Origin: DATFCK01 sp963728975 | Lineage (GTDB): Bacteria > Verrucomicrobiota > Verrucomicrobiia > Chthoniobacterales > UBA10450 | Direction of reading: 5' to 3' | NCBI GenBank assembly: GCA_963728975.1 | Contig: CAVSMF010000001.1 | Location: 992,001 to 1,056,000 of the forward strand | Length of the DNA stretch: 64,000 nt | In this document: piece after piece, positions 42,789 to 50,640 of the stretch | Layout of the letters: the number at the start of each line of letters is the position of its first letter | Numbering within the stretch: position 1 is the stretch's first letter | Translations under genes and position numbers: made by a program | Notes under the pieces: model-generated | Databases searched by the model: none | What the model saw: the letters and a program-made list of their open reading frames with translations, nothing else | What the model was told of the DNA's origin: nothing

Positions 42789-43359
42789 TATCGGCGCTGC
42801 CGACCCGATGGCAAAACGGGTCAAGCAACATCCGTGTCTTAGCGGACTAGACACCGAACAACTCACTTTGCTGACAGATTGTGCCCTGCCCGCCCGGTTT
42901 GGCGCGGGCGAAACCATCTTTCGCGAGGGAGAAACCGCCGATCGATTTTATCTGATCACCAGCGGAAAAGTGGTGCTCGAATCCGGCGCCGGTTATGGAG
43001 AGCCGGTGGTGATCGAGACGATTGGCGGAGGCGATCTCCTGGGGTGGTCATGGATGCTGCCGCCGTATCAATGGCATTTCACGGCGCGCGCGATCGAGCC
43101 AACCGAGGCGGTTTTTTTCGCCGCCCCGATCTTACGCCGATATTGCGAACGCGACCACTCGTTAGGGTTCGAGCTGCACAAACGGATCAGCGCGGTAATG
43201 ATGAAGCGGCTCCAGGCTGCTCGGAAAAAGATGCTCGCCATCCACGCCCGGCGCGAGACCCTTGAACCGGTCGTCGGCCTCTCCCCGTTTATGGAACAGG
43301 AGTACGACACCTACAAAGGCGAACCGAACGAAGCGCAAGTCAGCAACGGGGCCGACTAG
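42766..43359 (+). CDS. Cyclic nucleotide-binding domain protein without DNA-binding domain
   Basis: 197 residues from ATG 42766, preceded by GGTGGAGG; the longer frame upstream overlaps the small ORF. CNB fold: LTDCALPARFGAGETIFREGETADRFYLITSGKVVLE near residues 33-72 and GGGDLLGWSWMLPPYQWHFTARAIEPTEAVFF near 85-117. After the CNB helix there is only a short charged tail (LSPFMEQEYDTYKGE), so no Crp/Fnr helix-turn-helix. It could be a cytoplasmic ligand-binding regulator acting on a partner protein. First gene of the stress island after pilT. Confidence 0.85.
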   Translation: MNEKKEADIGAADPMAKRVKQHPCLSGLDTEQLTLLTDCALPARFGAGETIFREGETADRFYLITSGKVVLESGAGYGEPVVIETIGGGDLLGWSWMLPPYQWHFTARAIEPTEAVFFAAPILRRYCERDHSLGFELHKRISAVMMKRLQAARKKMLAIHARRETLEPVVGLSPFMEQEYDTYKGEPNEAQVSNGAD

Positions 43360-43379
43360 AACAAAGGCGGGGGACTTTT

Positions 43380-44210
43380 ATGCGGACAAAATCAATCATG
43401 GCAACGGTTGCCGCAGTAGGACTGGCGTTGGTTTCGAGCCGCGATTTCGCCCTGAGTAAGGAGGAGGCGACGGCGCGGTCGGGTCGCGGTGGAAATTCCG
43501 CCGGCAACAGCAGCCACGGCTCGAGTGGGGGCCGTGTCTATACCGCGACTATGCCTCGGTTCAAGGGCAGCTCTGCCGTTCGAAGTCATCCCGGCGCGCG
43601 GCCGGCCGGATATCAAGCCGGGCAAGCTCGAGGGCTCGGTCAATATCAAACGCGACAATCTCTAAACCGTAATTCCAGAATGGTTCAGCCGGGTTCCACA
43701 AATGTCGGCAATGGCAACCGCCTAAGGAACTGGTCTCATAACAATCAAACCGGCAAGAGCAAGCTCGATCCGCAAGCTGCAATCCGCCTCCGCAACTGGC
43801 GCGGCCAACGAGATACTTTGAGCCAAGCCCTCCTCAAAAATCGCGAACATCATCACCGCCATCACGACCACGGCTGGTGGAAAACCCATTGCCCGGCAAT
43901 TATTCTCATCGACTCGGGCTATTGGGCCTGGCTCGATGGCTGGTGGTATCCTGCCTGGGGCTACGACCCCTATTATTCGGATTACGAGTATGACGGGCCC
44001 GTATACAGCTACAATGGGCTTCCTCCAGACCAGGTCGTGGCCGATGTCCAAGGCGCGTTGCAGGAGCTGGGTTATTATCCTTACCAAGTAGACGGGGTGT
44101 TGGGGGAATTAACCCGGGCAGCGCTGGCCAGATACCAGCAAGATCATGGACTTTCCCCTACGGGCATAATTGACCCGCCAACCCTCCAGTCGCTCGGTCT
44201 TACTCCCTGA
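43380..44210 (+). CDS. Secreted protein with C-terminal peptidoglycan-binding domain
   Basis: 276 residues: signal peptide, a Gly/Ser/Asn/Arg-rich low-complexity region to about 145, a His-rich patch (HHHRHHDHGWWKTH near 157-170), a Tyr/Trp-rich stretch (GYWAWLDGWWYPAWGYDPYYSDYEYDG, positions 178-204) and a PG_binding_1 domain (VQGALQELGYYPYQVDGVLG, LARYQQDHGLSPTGIIDPPTLQSLG) at 222-274. The last anchors the protein to the wall. Role unknown. Confidence 0.82.
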   Translation: MRTKSIMATVAAVGLALVSSRDFALSKEEATARSGRGGNSAGNSSHGSSGGRVYTATMPRFKGSSAVRSHPGARPAGYQAGQARGLGQYQTRQSLNRNSRMVQPGSTNVGNGNRLRNWSHNNQTGKSKLDPQAAIRLRNWRGQRDTLSQALLKNREHHHRHHDHGWWKTHCPAIILIDSGYWAWLDGWWYPAWGYDPYYSDYEYDGPVYSYNGLPPDQVVADVQGALQELGYYPYQVDGVLGELTRAALARYQQDHGLSPTGIIDPPTLQSLGLTP

Positions 44211-44324
44211 GGGTAAGCTCAGAAAAAAGCCGAACTCGGAGAATTCGATCCTTCTTCCCGTAGTCGGCCTGGCGGAAGCCCCAGGGTGCAGGAGGCTTTC
44301 TGCACCCTCGGCTCGCCCGACTCT

Positions 44325-44777
44325 TCATTGCACTTTGACGTCGATCTTCTTTGGCTCCGCTGCCGGGTTTTTCGGCATGTGGACCCGCAGAACTCCGTCC
44401 TTGAATTCCGCAGTCAATTTGGCCGCATCCGCGTCCTCCGGCATCGTGAAGATTCGTTCGAAGCTGCCGTAGGATCGCTCGATCCGGTGGAATTTCCTTT
44501 TCTTCTCTTCCTTCTCGCTCTTGCGCTCTCCCGAAATCGAGAGGATGCCGTTTTCCACCATCACTTTCACGTCCTCTTTCTTCATTTCGGGCAGGTCCGC
44601 CTTTACCAAATACTCCTTGTCGTCTTCGGTGATGTCCACGTCCGGCGACCAGGATGCGAGCTTGAGCGCATCGCCATTGGTTGGAAACCGATTCGGAAAG
44701 CCGTTGAAGAATGTGCTTAAACGGTTTTGAACTTCATCGAGTTCGCGGAATGGATTCCAGGTTACTAGTGTTTTCAT
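44325..44777 (-). CDS. Small heat shock protein (Hsp20/alpha-crystallin)
   Basis: 150 residues from ATG 44777, seven codons inside the longer frame and preceded by AAAGGAAAA. N-terminus LVTWNPFRELDEVQNRLSTFF is the usual Hsp20 start; alpha-crystallin domain from about 45 (DVDITEDDKEYLVKADLPEM) to 140, with the conserved GVLRVHMPK (A-x-x-x-n-GvL motif) near 130. ATP-independent holdase. Convergent with the peptidoglycan-binding gene and divergent from the ba3 oxidase operon. Confidence 0.95.
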   Translation of the reverse strand: MKTLVTWNPFRELDEVQNRLSTFFNGFPNRFPTNGDALKLASWSPDVDITEDDKEYLVKADLPEMKKEDVKVMVENGILSISGERKSEKEEKKRKFHRIERSYGSFERIFTMPEDADAAKLTAEFKDGVLRVHMPKNPAAEPKKIDVKVQ

Positions 44778-45003
44778 GGGTTTTCCTTTCTGTCCCATCA
44801 GTCTCGGCCCGACCGGTTCCGGCCGCCGGTCATCTCTTGCGAGACTTTGTTCGGATTTTGCCCTGACCAGGCTTGCGCCGCCCGAGATCGGAGGGGCGAG
44901 CCCGCGCAGGGAGTGCCATCTCAGGAGCTCCGACCTCCATGGAGATCGGCTATGACCAACTTTTCTCTTTTATTCACGCGCTCCAGCTGACACGATCCCG
45001 CCG

Positions 45004-45153
45004 ATGGCGGGTTCCAACGAGACAGACTTGAGGGAATCAGACAACGGCGAAAAATTTTTTCCCAGCGGCGCGATCTTTTTCTTTGTCCTGCTGCTCCTGC
45101 TCTATGCCGTAATCTGGGGCGTTATTTACTGGATCATGATCGCACGGAGCTGA
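45004..45153 (+). CDS. cbaD: ba3-type cytochrome c oxidase subunit IIa
   Basis: 49 residues, easy to miss: hydrophilic N-terminus, then PSGAIFFFVLLLLLYAVIWG and VIYWIMIARS, a single transmembrane helix followed by an aromatic/Arg end. Size, PxGA start of the helix and position directly in front of subunits II and I match subunit IIa of the Thermus ba3 oxidase, which fills the place of the missing first helix of subunit II. The gap to the next gene is six bases. Confidence 0.75.
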   Translation: MAGSNETDLRESDNGEKFFPSGAIFFFVLLLLLYAVIWGVIYWIMIARS

Positions 45154-45159
45154 ATCTGA

Positions 45160-45933
45160 ATGACGATACTCGGATTGGAAAAGCGGATCGTCTGGCTTTC
45201 GTTAGTCTTCGTCCTGATACTCTTTGGATTGGCTGCCTTGGCGGTAAATATTTTTCATGTCGGACTGCCTACCTGCCTGAGCGACGTCGCCCCATTTCAG
45301 AAAGGGGAGTTGATCGCGCATTCACCCACTCATTACGAGCTTCACTACGTCGCCCGAATGTGGAAGTTCGAGCCGGCCGACGTCATGGTGCCGGCCGGCT
45401 CAACCGTCGATATATATTTGAGCGCGGCCGACGTGACTCACGGCGCAATTCTGTTAGGCACCAATCTGAACCTGATGGCCGTGCCCGGCGTGGTCAACTA
45501 CGCCCGGATCAAGTTCGACCAGCCGCATGTCTACCAGCTTCTCTGCCATGAATTTTGCGGCACCGGGCACGATCGGATGGCCACCAATCTGCAGGTGGTG
45601 GACCGGGCAACCTTCGAGGCCAGGCAGGTCGCCCCGCCAACTGCGCCGCAGCCGACCTCCGCCGGTTATCGCCTGCTCGAAGCCAAGGAATGTCTTACCT
45701 GTCATTCCATCAATGGAGAAGAAGGAATCGGTCCTACCTTGAAAGGCATTTACGGGCGAACCGAAAAGATGACTAACGGATCAACCATTACAGTGGACGA
45801 TCATTATCTTCGCGAAGCCATCGAGGAGCCCGACGAAGATGTCGTCTCCGGGTTTGATCCCGTCATGCCGAAAACGCCTCTCACCAAAAAAGAGATCGAG
45901 GAAATGCTCGATTACCTGAAAACTCTCAAATAA
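45160..45933 (+). CDS. cbaB: ba3-type cytochrome c oxidase subunit II with fused cytochrome c domain
   Basis: 257 residues. One N-terminal helix (about 10-32), cupredoxin domain with CuA ligands His94 (DVTHG), Cys129, Cys133, His137 and Met140 (CHEFCGTGHDRM), then a linker and a C-type cytochrome domain with CLTCH at 178-182 and a DPVMPKTPL distal Met. The cytochrome c fusion makes this a caa3-like entry in a ba3-type scaffold. Electron entry subunit facing the periplasm. Confidence 0.93.
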   Translation: MTILGLEKRIVWLSLVFVLILFGLAALAVNIFHVGLPTCLSDVAPFQKGELIAHSPTHYELHYVARMWKFEPADVMVPAGSTVDIYLSAADVTHGAILLGTNLNLMAVPGVVNYARIKFDQPHVYQLLCHEFCGTGHDRMATNLQVVDRATFEARQVAPPTAPQPTSAGYRLLEAKECLTCHSINGEEGIGPTLKGIYGRTEKMTNGSTITVDDHYLREAIEEPDEDVVSGFDPVMPKTPLTKKEIEEMLDYLKTLK

Positions 45934-45937
45934 CACG

Positions 45938-47656
45938 ATGGAACTTCCCCGCGAACGCACCGTCGCAATCGAACCGGGACTGCGGCGAATGATCCTGATC
46001 GAGATCATTTTCCCGATGACCCTCCTAATTCTGGGCATCTACCATGGCTTGATGCAGGTGCTCTACCGCAGCGGCATGATTCACCGCGCCCAATTTCTTG
46101 GCCTCAGCTATTTCCAGGGGCTCACCCTTCACGGAGTCGTGAATGCCATTGTATTTACCACGTTTTTCGCCGTCGCCTTCGGTTACGCCGTGGTCCGCTA
46201 CAACCTGAACCGGCCTCTAAACATGAAAGTGGCCTGGCTCTCGTTTTGGCTCATGACTGTCGGCACGCTGCTCGCCGCTGCCGCGATCCTGTCCGGAAAA
46301 GCGACTGTCCTCTATACCTTTTATCCGCCCCTGCGCGCGCATCCGGCATTTTATGTGGGCCTGGTGCTTGTGGTGATTGGTTCGTGGATCGCATTTTTCA
46401 ACTGGCTGCCCCCTTACTTCGCCTGGAAACGGGAGCATCCCGGCGAAAAAATACCACTCGGCGTGGTCGGCATTTTTGCGACCTTCATCATCTGGCTCAT
46501 CGCCACCACGCCGGTGGCGATCGAAATTATTTTCCTCCTCATCCCTTGGTCGATGGGATGGGTAGCCACCGTCAATGTCCCGCTCGCCCGGATGCTTTTC
46601 TGGTTCTTCGGCCACCCCCTTGTCTATTTCTGGCTGCTTCCGGCCTACGTCATGTACTACACCATGTTGCCGAAGCTGGCCGGTGGAAAACTCTATTCCG
46701 ATTTTGCCGGACGCCTCACTTTTCTCTGGCTGGTGCTCTACTCCGCTCCGGTCGGGATTCATCATCAGTTCACCGAACCGGGAATCAGCAGCACCTGGAA
46801 ATTTGTCCATGCCTTCTTTACCATGCTGGTCGCTGTCCCCAGTTTCGCGACCGCCTTCACCATGGCCGCGTCGATGGAGCATGCCGCCCGTCAGCGCGGG
46901 GGACGCGGGCTGATGGCATGGTGGACCAAGCTTCCCTACCTCGATAAAGATCGCTGGCTGTTCCCTTACCTGTTTTGCGGTCTCGTCATCTTCATCTTTG
47001 GGGGAATCACCGGAATCATCAATGCCTCCTACAACCTCGATACCGTCGTTCACAATACCGCCTGGCTGCCCGCCCATTTCCACCAAACCGTCGCCGGGCC
47101 GGTCTTCCTTGCCTTCATTGGCATGAGTCTATTTCTCGTCTCCAAACTCATGGGCAAAGAAATCAAATTTCCGGGGTGGAATGTCTGGGTGCCCTACATC
47201 TGGACGCTCGGGATCATGACCTTTTCCACCGGCCTTTTCGTCGGAGGAGCCGGAGGCGAACCGCGCCGGACAAACATGGGCCTCAGCTACACCAATCCGC
47301 AGTCGCCCCTCTATCACTCCGATTGGCAGTTCGCCAGGATGGTCGGCAGCACTGGGGGAACGATCATGGCCATTGCCGCTCTCATTTTTTTTGTCGTCTT
47401 CTTCGCCACTCTCTTCAGCAAATCAGCCAGGGAGGGGACGCTCGAGCTGATAACTTCGGAACCGTATCACGACGAACACGTCCCAGCTGTGCAAAGCTTT
47501 CCTCCCTGGCTGGCCGGGGCTGCCTTGCTGCTCGTTATCGCTTACGCGCCGCCTCTTACTCAAACCATTCGCAGCCATTTCCCGGGTGCGCCGCCCTATT
47601 CTCCAGACAGCCCGCTGCCGCTCAGCGTCGCCCCACATGGTGAGGGCTCGTTGTGA
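45938..47656 (+). CDS. cbaA: ba3-type cytochrome c oxidase subunit I
   Basis: 572 residues, 12-13 helices. Heme ligand His in LTLHGVVNAIVFT near 65, CuB His and cross-link Tyr in FWFFGHPLVYFWLLPAYVMYY near 220-240, CuB His pair in PVGIHHQF near 270, and heme His residues in NTAWLPAHFHQTVAGP near 370-380. Lacks the D-channel motif of A-type oxidases, in keeping with type B. Reduces oxygen at low concentration and pumps protons. Three-gene unit with IIa and II. Confidence 0.95.
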   Translation: MELPRERTVAIEPGLRRMILIEIIFPMTLLILGIYHGLMQVLYRSGMIHRAQFLGLSYFQGLTLHGVVNAIVFTTFFAVAFGYAVVRYNLNRPLNMKVAWLSFWLMTVGTLLAAAAILSGKATVLYTFYPPLRAHPAFYVGLVLVVIGSWIAFFNWLPPYFAWKREHPGEKIPLGVVGIFATFIIWLIATTPVAIEIIFLLIPWSMGWVATVNVPLARMLFWFFGHPLVYFWLLPAYVMYYTMLPKLAGGKLYSDFAGRLTFLWLVLYSAPVGIHHQFTEPGISSTWKFVHAFFTMLVAVPSFATAFTMAASMEHAARQRGGRGLMAWWTKLPYLDKDRWLFPYLFCGLVIFIFGGITGIINASYNLDTVVHNTAWLPAHFHQTVAGPVFLAFIGMSLFLVSKLMGKEIKFPGWNVWVPYIWTLGIMTFSTGLFVGGAGGEPRRTNMGLSYTNPQSPLYHSDWQFARMVGSTGGTIMAIAALIFFVVFFATLFSKSAREGTLELITSEPYHDEHVPAVQSFPPWLAGAALLLVIAYAPPLTQTIRSHFPGAPPYSPDSPLPLSVAPHGEGSL

Positions 47657-48345
47657 GGAGGTTCCGTTCGGTTCTAGTTTTGGCTCTGCTCGCTTCGACC
47701 GGTCTCGGGGCCGGCGTCGTGGAAGATGTGTCGCCCCGGCGCGGCCGGCCGGTCGCGCCGATTGGTTGGATCGATGAGACCGGGCGCACCCGGCAATTGT
47801 CGGACCTGGCCGGTTATCCCGTTATTCTGCTCCCAATTTATACCCGGTGCCGGGGCACCTGCGTTGCCAACGTTGCCCAATTGAAAAAAGCGTTAGCTGA
47901 CACCTCAGCCGACCCCGCTCAATTTCGCGTGCTCTTGTTCTCGTTCGATCCCGCCGACACCCCATCGATTCTCACTCATTATCGTTCCCGGGAGAACGTT
48001 CCCCTGGCCTGGTCCATCGGAACCGCTTCCCGGGCCAACATTGACGCCCTTCTCGATTCCATCGGATTTCAATACGGCAAGGCGGGAACGGAATTTACCC
48101 ATCCCAACATGTTGCTGTTTCTCGATCCCAACCTCCGGGTCGCAAAATGGATTTACGGAGCGAGTTATTCCGGCAACGACGTCGCGGCCGCATTGAAAGT
48201 CGCCCAGGGCGACAGCGACTGGATCGGACGCCACTCCGATTTGCTTTATGCCCTGTTGCTCTTTGGGGCTTCCATTTTCTGCGTTCTTCTCTGTTATCAC
48301 TTTCTCCAATTGCGATTCCTGCACCGGACCAGCCGCGCCACCTAG
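47653..48345 (+). CDS. SCO1/SenC-type copper chaperone
   Basis: 230 residues, GTG start at 47653 overlapping the subunit I stop. Signal peptide; thioredoxin-fold domain with the copper Cys pair at residues 66 and 70 (TRCRGTCVAN) and the third ligand His in FTHPN near 151. The C-terminus has a transmembrane helix (LLYALLLFGASIFCVLLCYHF) not found in all Sco proteins. Delivers copper to the CuA site of subunit II. Confidence 0.92.
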   Translation: MRRFRSVLVLALLASTGLGAGVVEDVSPRRGRPVAPIGWIDETGRTRQLSDLAGYPVILLPIYTRCRGTCVANVAQLKKALADTSADPAQFRVLLFSFDPADTPSILTHYRSRENVPLAWSIGTASRANIDALLDSIGFQYGKAGTEFTHPNMLLFLDPNLRVAKWIYGASYSGNDVAAALKVAQGDSDWIGRHSDLLYALLLFGASIFCVLLCYHFLQLRFLHRTSRAT

Positions 48346-48414
48346 CGCGCTCCGCTGGGCCGGCAAAGGACGGGTCTTTGGCAAATCCGCGCGGGTCAGA
48401 AGAAAAATGCGACA

Positions 48415-48445
48415 CCAAGAAGTGCGCAGTTCTTCGCAATATTCG
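48415..48445. repeat. Dispersed intergenic motif, copy B
   Basis: CCAAGAAGTGCGCAGTTCTT then CGCAATATTCG. Its last 29 bases are identical to 48713-48741. The centre AAGAA-G-TGCGCA-G-TTCTT is nearly self-complementary. Confidence 0.65.
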
Positions 48446-48484
48446 CAAAGCAAACGTTCACCGGAGAATACTGAATAGGGCTAT

Positions 48485-48577
48485 ATGGAAATAGTCCTGG
48501 CTTATCTCGGATATGCAGGAGTCCTTGGTCTAACCCTGCTCTACGTCATCAAAACCAAGCCCGCGGTGAGAAAATAG
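48485..48577 (+). CDS. Possible 30-residue single-TM peptide
   Basis: ATG 48485, product begins MEIVLAYLGYAGVLGLTLLY and ends in a basic tail. Single helix and positive end resemble small accessory peptides of terminal oxidases (CydX/CcoQ-like), and it follows the oxidase genes by 139 bases. The ribosome site is poor, so translation is unproven. Confidence 0.35.
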   Translation: MEIVLAYLGYAGVLGLTLLYVIKTKPAVRK

Positions 48578-48711
48578 ATCACGCGAGTTTGCACTCCGGA
48601 TGAGCTGAAAATTGGGCGCGTTCGGCCCGAGCCCGCCCGGGATTACAGCTGAGGCATTGTCAAGCCTTCCATCTGGTTTTCGCCGTCTCATATTTCCAAA
48701 GCAAGGCGTAA

Positions 48712-48741
48712 CAAGAAGTGCGCAGTTCTTCGCAATATTCG
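48712..48741. repeat. Dispersed intergenic motif, copy C
   Basis: Bases 48713-48741 match 48417-48445 exactly (AAGAAGTGCGCAGTTCTTCG then CAATATTCG); flanks also share ACGTTC about 15 bases on. It lies 110 bases before the DUF2267 gene. Confidence 0.65.
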
Positions 48742-48850
48742 TGGAGCACGTTCGTCCATCGGCATGCTTCATTTAAAGCGAGAAAGGCCATAACGATCAA
48801 CTTTGTCGCGAATGCCGAAAAGGTTGGTGGCATCAAAAGGAGAAAATAAA

Positions 48851-49312
48851 ATGAACTCGAAACAACCCGAAGTTTTTGGAACGACCCTGCAAAAAACGAA
48901 CATCTGGCTGAAGGAAATCAGCGATTTGTTGCATTGGGAGGATCATCATAAGGCATACCATGGCCTGCGCGCGGTCCTGCACGCCTTGCGCGACCGTCTG
49001 CCCGTGCCGGAAGCGGCCCATCTCGGGGCCCAGCTCCCGATGCTGGTGCGCGGATTCTATTATGATGACTGGAAGCCGGCTGCTACGCCGGTAAAGATCA
49101 AGACTGCCCAGGAGTTTTACGGCGCGGTCCAAGCGAACTTCACGACCGACCGTAACGTCAATCCGATGCGCCTCACCCATGCGGTCCTGGAGGTGCTCAA
49201 GGCCAATCTCTCGCCGGGCGAGCTGGAAAAAGTGCTTCGAATTTTCCCGCAACATCTCCGGGAAATTTGGATCGATAGCGAACGCCCAACCGAGCTCGCC
49301 AGCGTCGTATGA
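48851..49312 (+). CDS. DUF2267 protein
   Basis: 153 residues from ATG 48851, which has an AAAAGGAG ribosome site; the frame also opens upstream but lacks one. All-helical with RAVLHALRDRLPVPEAAHLGAQLPMLVRGFYYDDW near residues 40-75, the DUF2267 signature, repeated weakly in the second half. Genes of this family cluster with stress, hypoxia and Hsp20 genes in actinobacteria and proteobacteria; biochemical function unknown. Stop overlaps the ATG of the host-attachment gene. Confidence 0.9.
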   Translation: MNSKQPEVFGTTLQKTNIWLKEISDLLHWEDHHKAYHGLRAVLHALRDRLPVPEAAHLGAQLPMLVRGFYYDDWKPAATPVKIKTAQEFYGAVQANFTTDRNVNPMRLTHAVLEVLKANLSPGELEKVLRIFPQHLREIWIDSERPTELASVV

Positions 49313-49740
49313 CAGCCAATTCCCTTATCGTAGTGGCCGACCGCGGCAGCTTAAAAGCGTATCGGGTTATTGGGACGCCGACGCGCGGGCTTGGTTTGCG
49401 CCTGGTCCAGGCGTTTCACATCACAAATGTCAATAACCTCTCCCGGACGCGTCACACAACCGCCGTGACCGATTGGCCCCAGCTCCAGGCCGAAGAGAGC
49501 CGCCGCATCTGCAAGCAGCTGGCTGACGAAATCGCCAAAATCGTGGCCGATCATGCCGAAGCCTGGTCGTTTGCCGCGCCGGAATCGATTTGCGCCAGAA
49601 TTGTCGGTCTTTTACCGCGTGAAATCCGGGAACGGATTGTCGAGCGGGTGGAATCCGATCTGGTAAACGTTCCGGTTGCAAAGTTGCCCGGGCATTTTGC
49701 TCGCTTGAGCACGCCTAACGATCCTGCCATGTTTCAGTAG
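49309..49740 (+). CDS. Host attachment (AtsE-like) family protein
   Basis: 143 residues. VVADRGSLKAYRV at the start and LADEIAKIVADHAEAWSFAAPESICARIVGLLPREIRERI near 70-110 form the host_attach signature, ending VESDLVNVPVAKLPGHFARLS. The name derives from an Agrobacterium protein; members are common in stress clusters with DUF2267 and Hsp20 genes. RNase-like fold relations have been suggested for the family but no active site can be read here. Its stop is followed at once by the truncated L,D-transpeptidase. Confidence 0.85.
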   Translation: MTANSLIVVADRGSLKAYRVIGTPTRGLGLRLVQAFHITNVNNLSRTRHTTAVTDWPQLQAEESRRICKQLADEIAKIVADHAEAWSFAAPESICARIVGLLPREIRERIVERVESDLVNVPVAKLPGHFARLSTPNDPAMFQ

Positions 49741-50519
49741 CCCATTCCAGCATCAGCACTGGAACCAAGGGACGCAGCACTCCGCCCGGCGTGTTCACGA
49801 TTCTGGAAAAGGAGGCCACGCATTTTTCCAACAAATATCATCATGCGCCGATGCCGTACATGCAGCGGCTGACCTGGAAGGGGGTTGCCTTGCATGGTGG
49901 TGATCTGCCTGGGTATCCGGCCAGCCATGGGTGCATCCGCTTGCCCCGCGAGTTCGCCAAACGCCTTTACTCGCTGACCGTCCGAGGCACCACCGTCATT
50001 GTCGTCGGCGAAAAAAACAGCGAGCCAACCATCGCTACGAGACCCGGTATCCTGCTGGTCCCGAGCCAGGCAACCGCGGAGATGTCGAAACCGCTGGCAG
50101 GCGAATTCGAATGGAACCCTGAATACAGCCCCGAGGGACCCATTACTATTTTAGTCAGCGGCGCCGACAAGATGGTTTACGTTTACCGTAACGCACTTCC
50201 CATTGGTCGTGCTCTTCTGAGAATCGACCAGCCGAAGAGGCCTCTGGGCAGCCATGCCTTTACCATGCTCGAGGGCGTTGCGGAAAGGGAGAGCGCGTAC
50301 GTTCCGGGCCATCCTGCTCACCGCTGGTTGGCCGTGAGAACGGAAGGGAGAACAACTCTTCAGGATCTGGGACGACGAGTCCACGTTTCCCCGGGCTTTG
50401 CCCATAAGGTTTACGATCTGGTGTCGCCCGGCACCACCATCGTCGTCACCGACGCGCCGGCTTTGCATCCCTCATCGGCGTTGCAACCCGTTTTCTTGAT
50501 GGAAGCGCAAAAAAAATAA
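49740..50519 (+). pseudogene. 5'-truncated L,D-transpeptidase (YkuD) gene
   Basis: The open frame runs from the in-frame stop at 49716 to 50519, first start GTG 49791. Family sequence already begins before any start codon: 49752-49790 encode ISTGTKGRSTPPG, the interior of a YkuD domain, continuing with GVFTILEKEATHFSNKYHHAPMP and the catalytic ASHGCIRLP near codon 45 counted from GTG. The signal peptide and the first strands of the domain (about 90 residues in relatives) are missing, so the product could not be exported in the normal way. A deletion joining the host-attachment gene to the middle of this gene explains it. The C-terminal half (ILVSGADKMVYVYRNALPIGR) is a second YkuD-like repeat. 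Confidence 0.75.
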
Positions 50520-50572
50520 ACAACGCGGGGCCCGGGAATGTTGTCGTATCAGAGCAGAACGAACGCTCTGTG

Positions 50573-50597
50573 CCAAGAAATGGGCAGGGTTTAGCAA
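50573..50597. repeat. Dispersed intergenic motif, copy D
   Basis: CCAAGAAATGGGCAGGGTTT then AGCAA. Shares CCAAGAA, TG, GCAG and GCAA with copies B/C and CCAAGAAA and CAGGGT with copy A. It lies 44 bases before the primase-like gene. Confidence 0.5.
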
Positions 50598-50640
50598 CGG
50601 ATGCGAAGCTTCACTGCTTCTTGAGGTCAATCCTATCAAT

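Noticed and set aside
46217..47086. Reverse-strand frame of 289 codons
   Set aside because: Antisense to cytochrome oxidase subunit I; hydrophilic mirror of a membrane protein.
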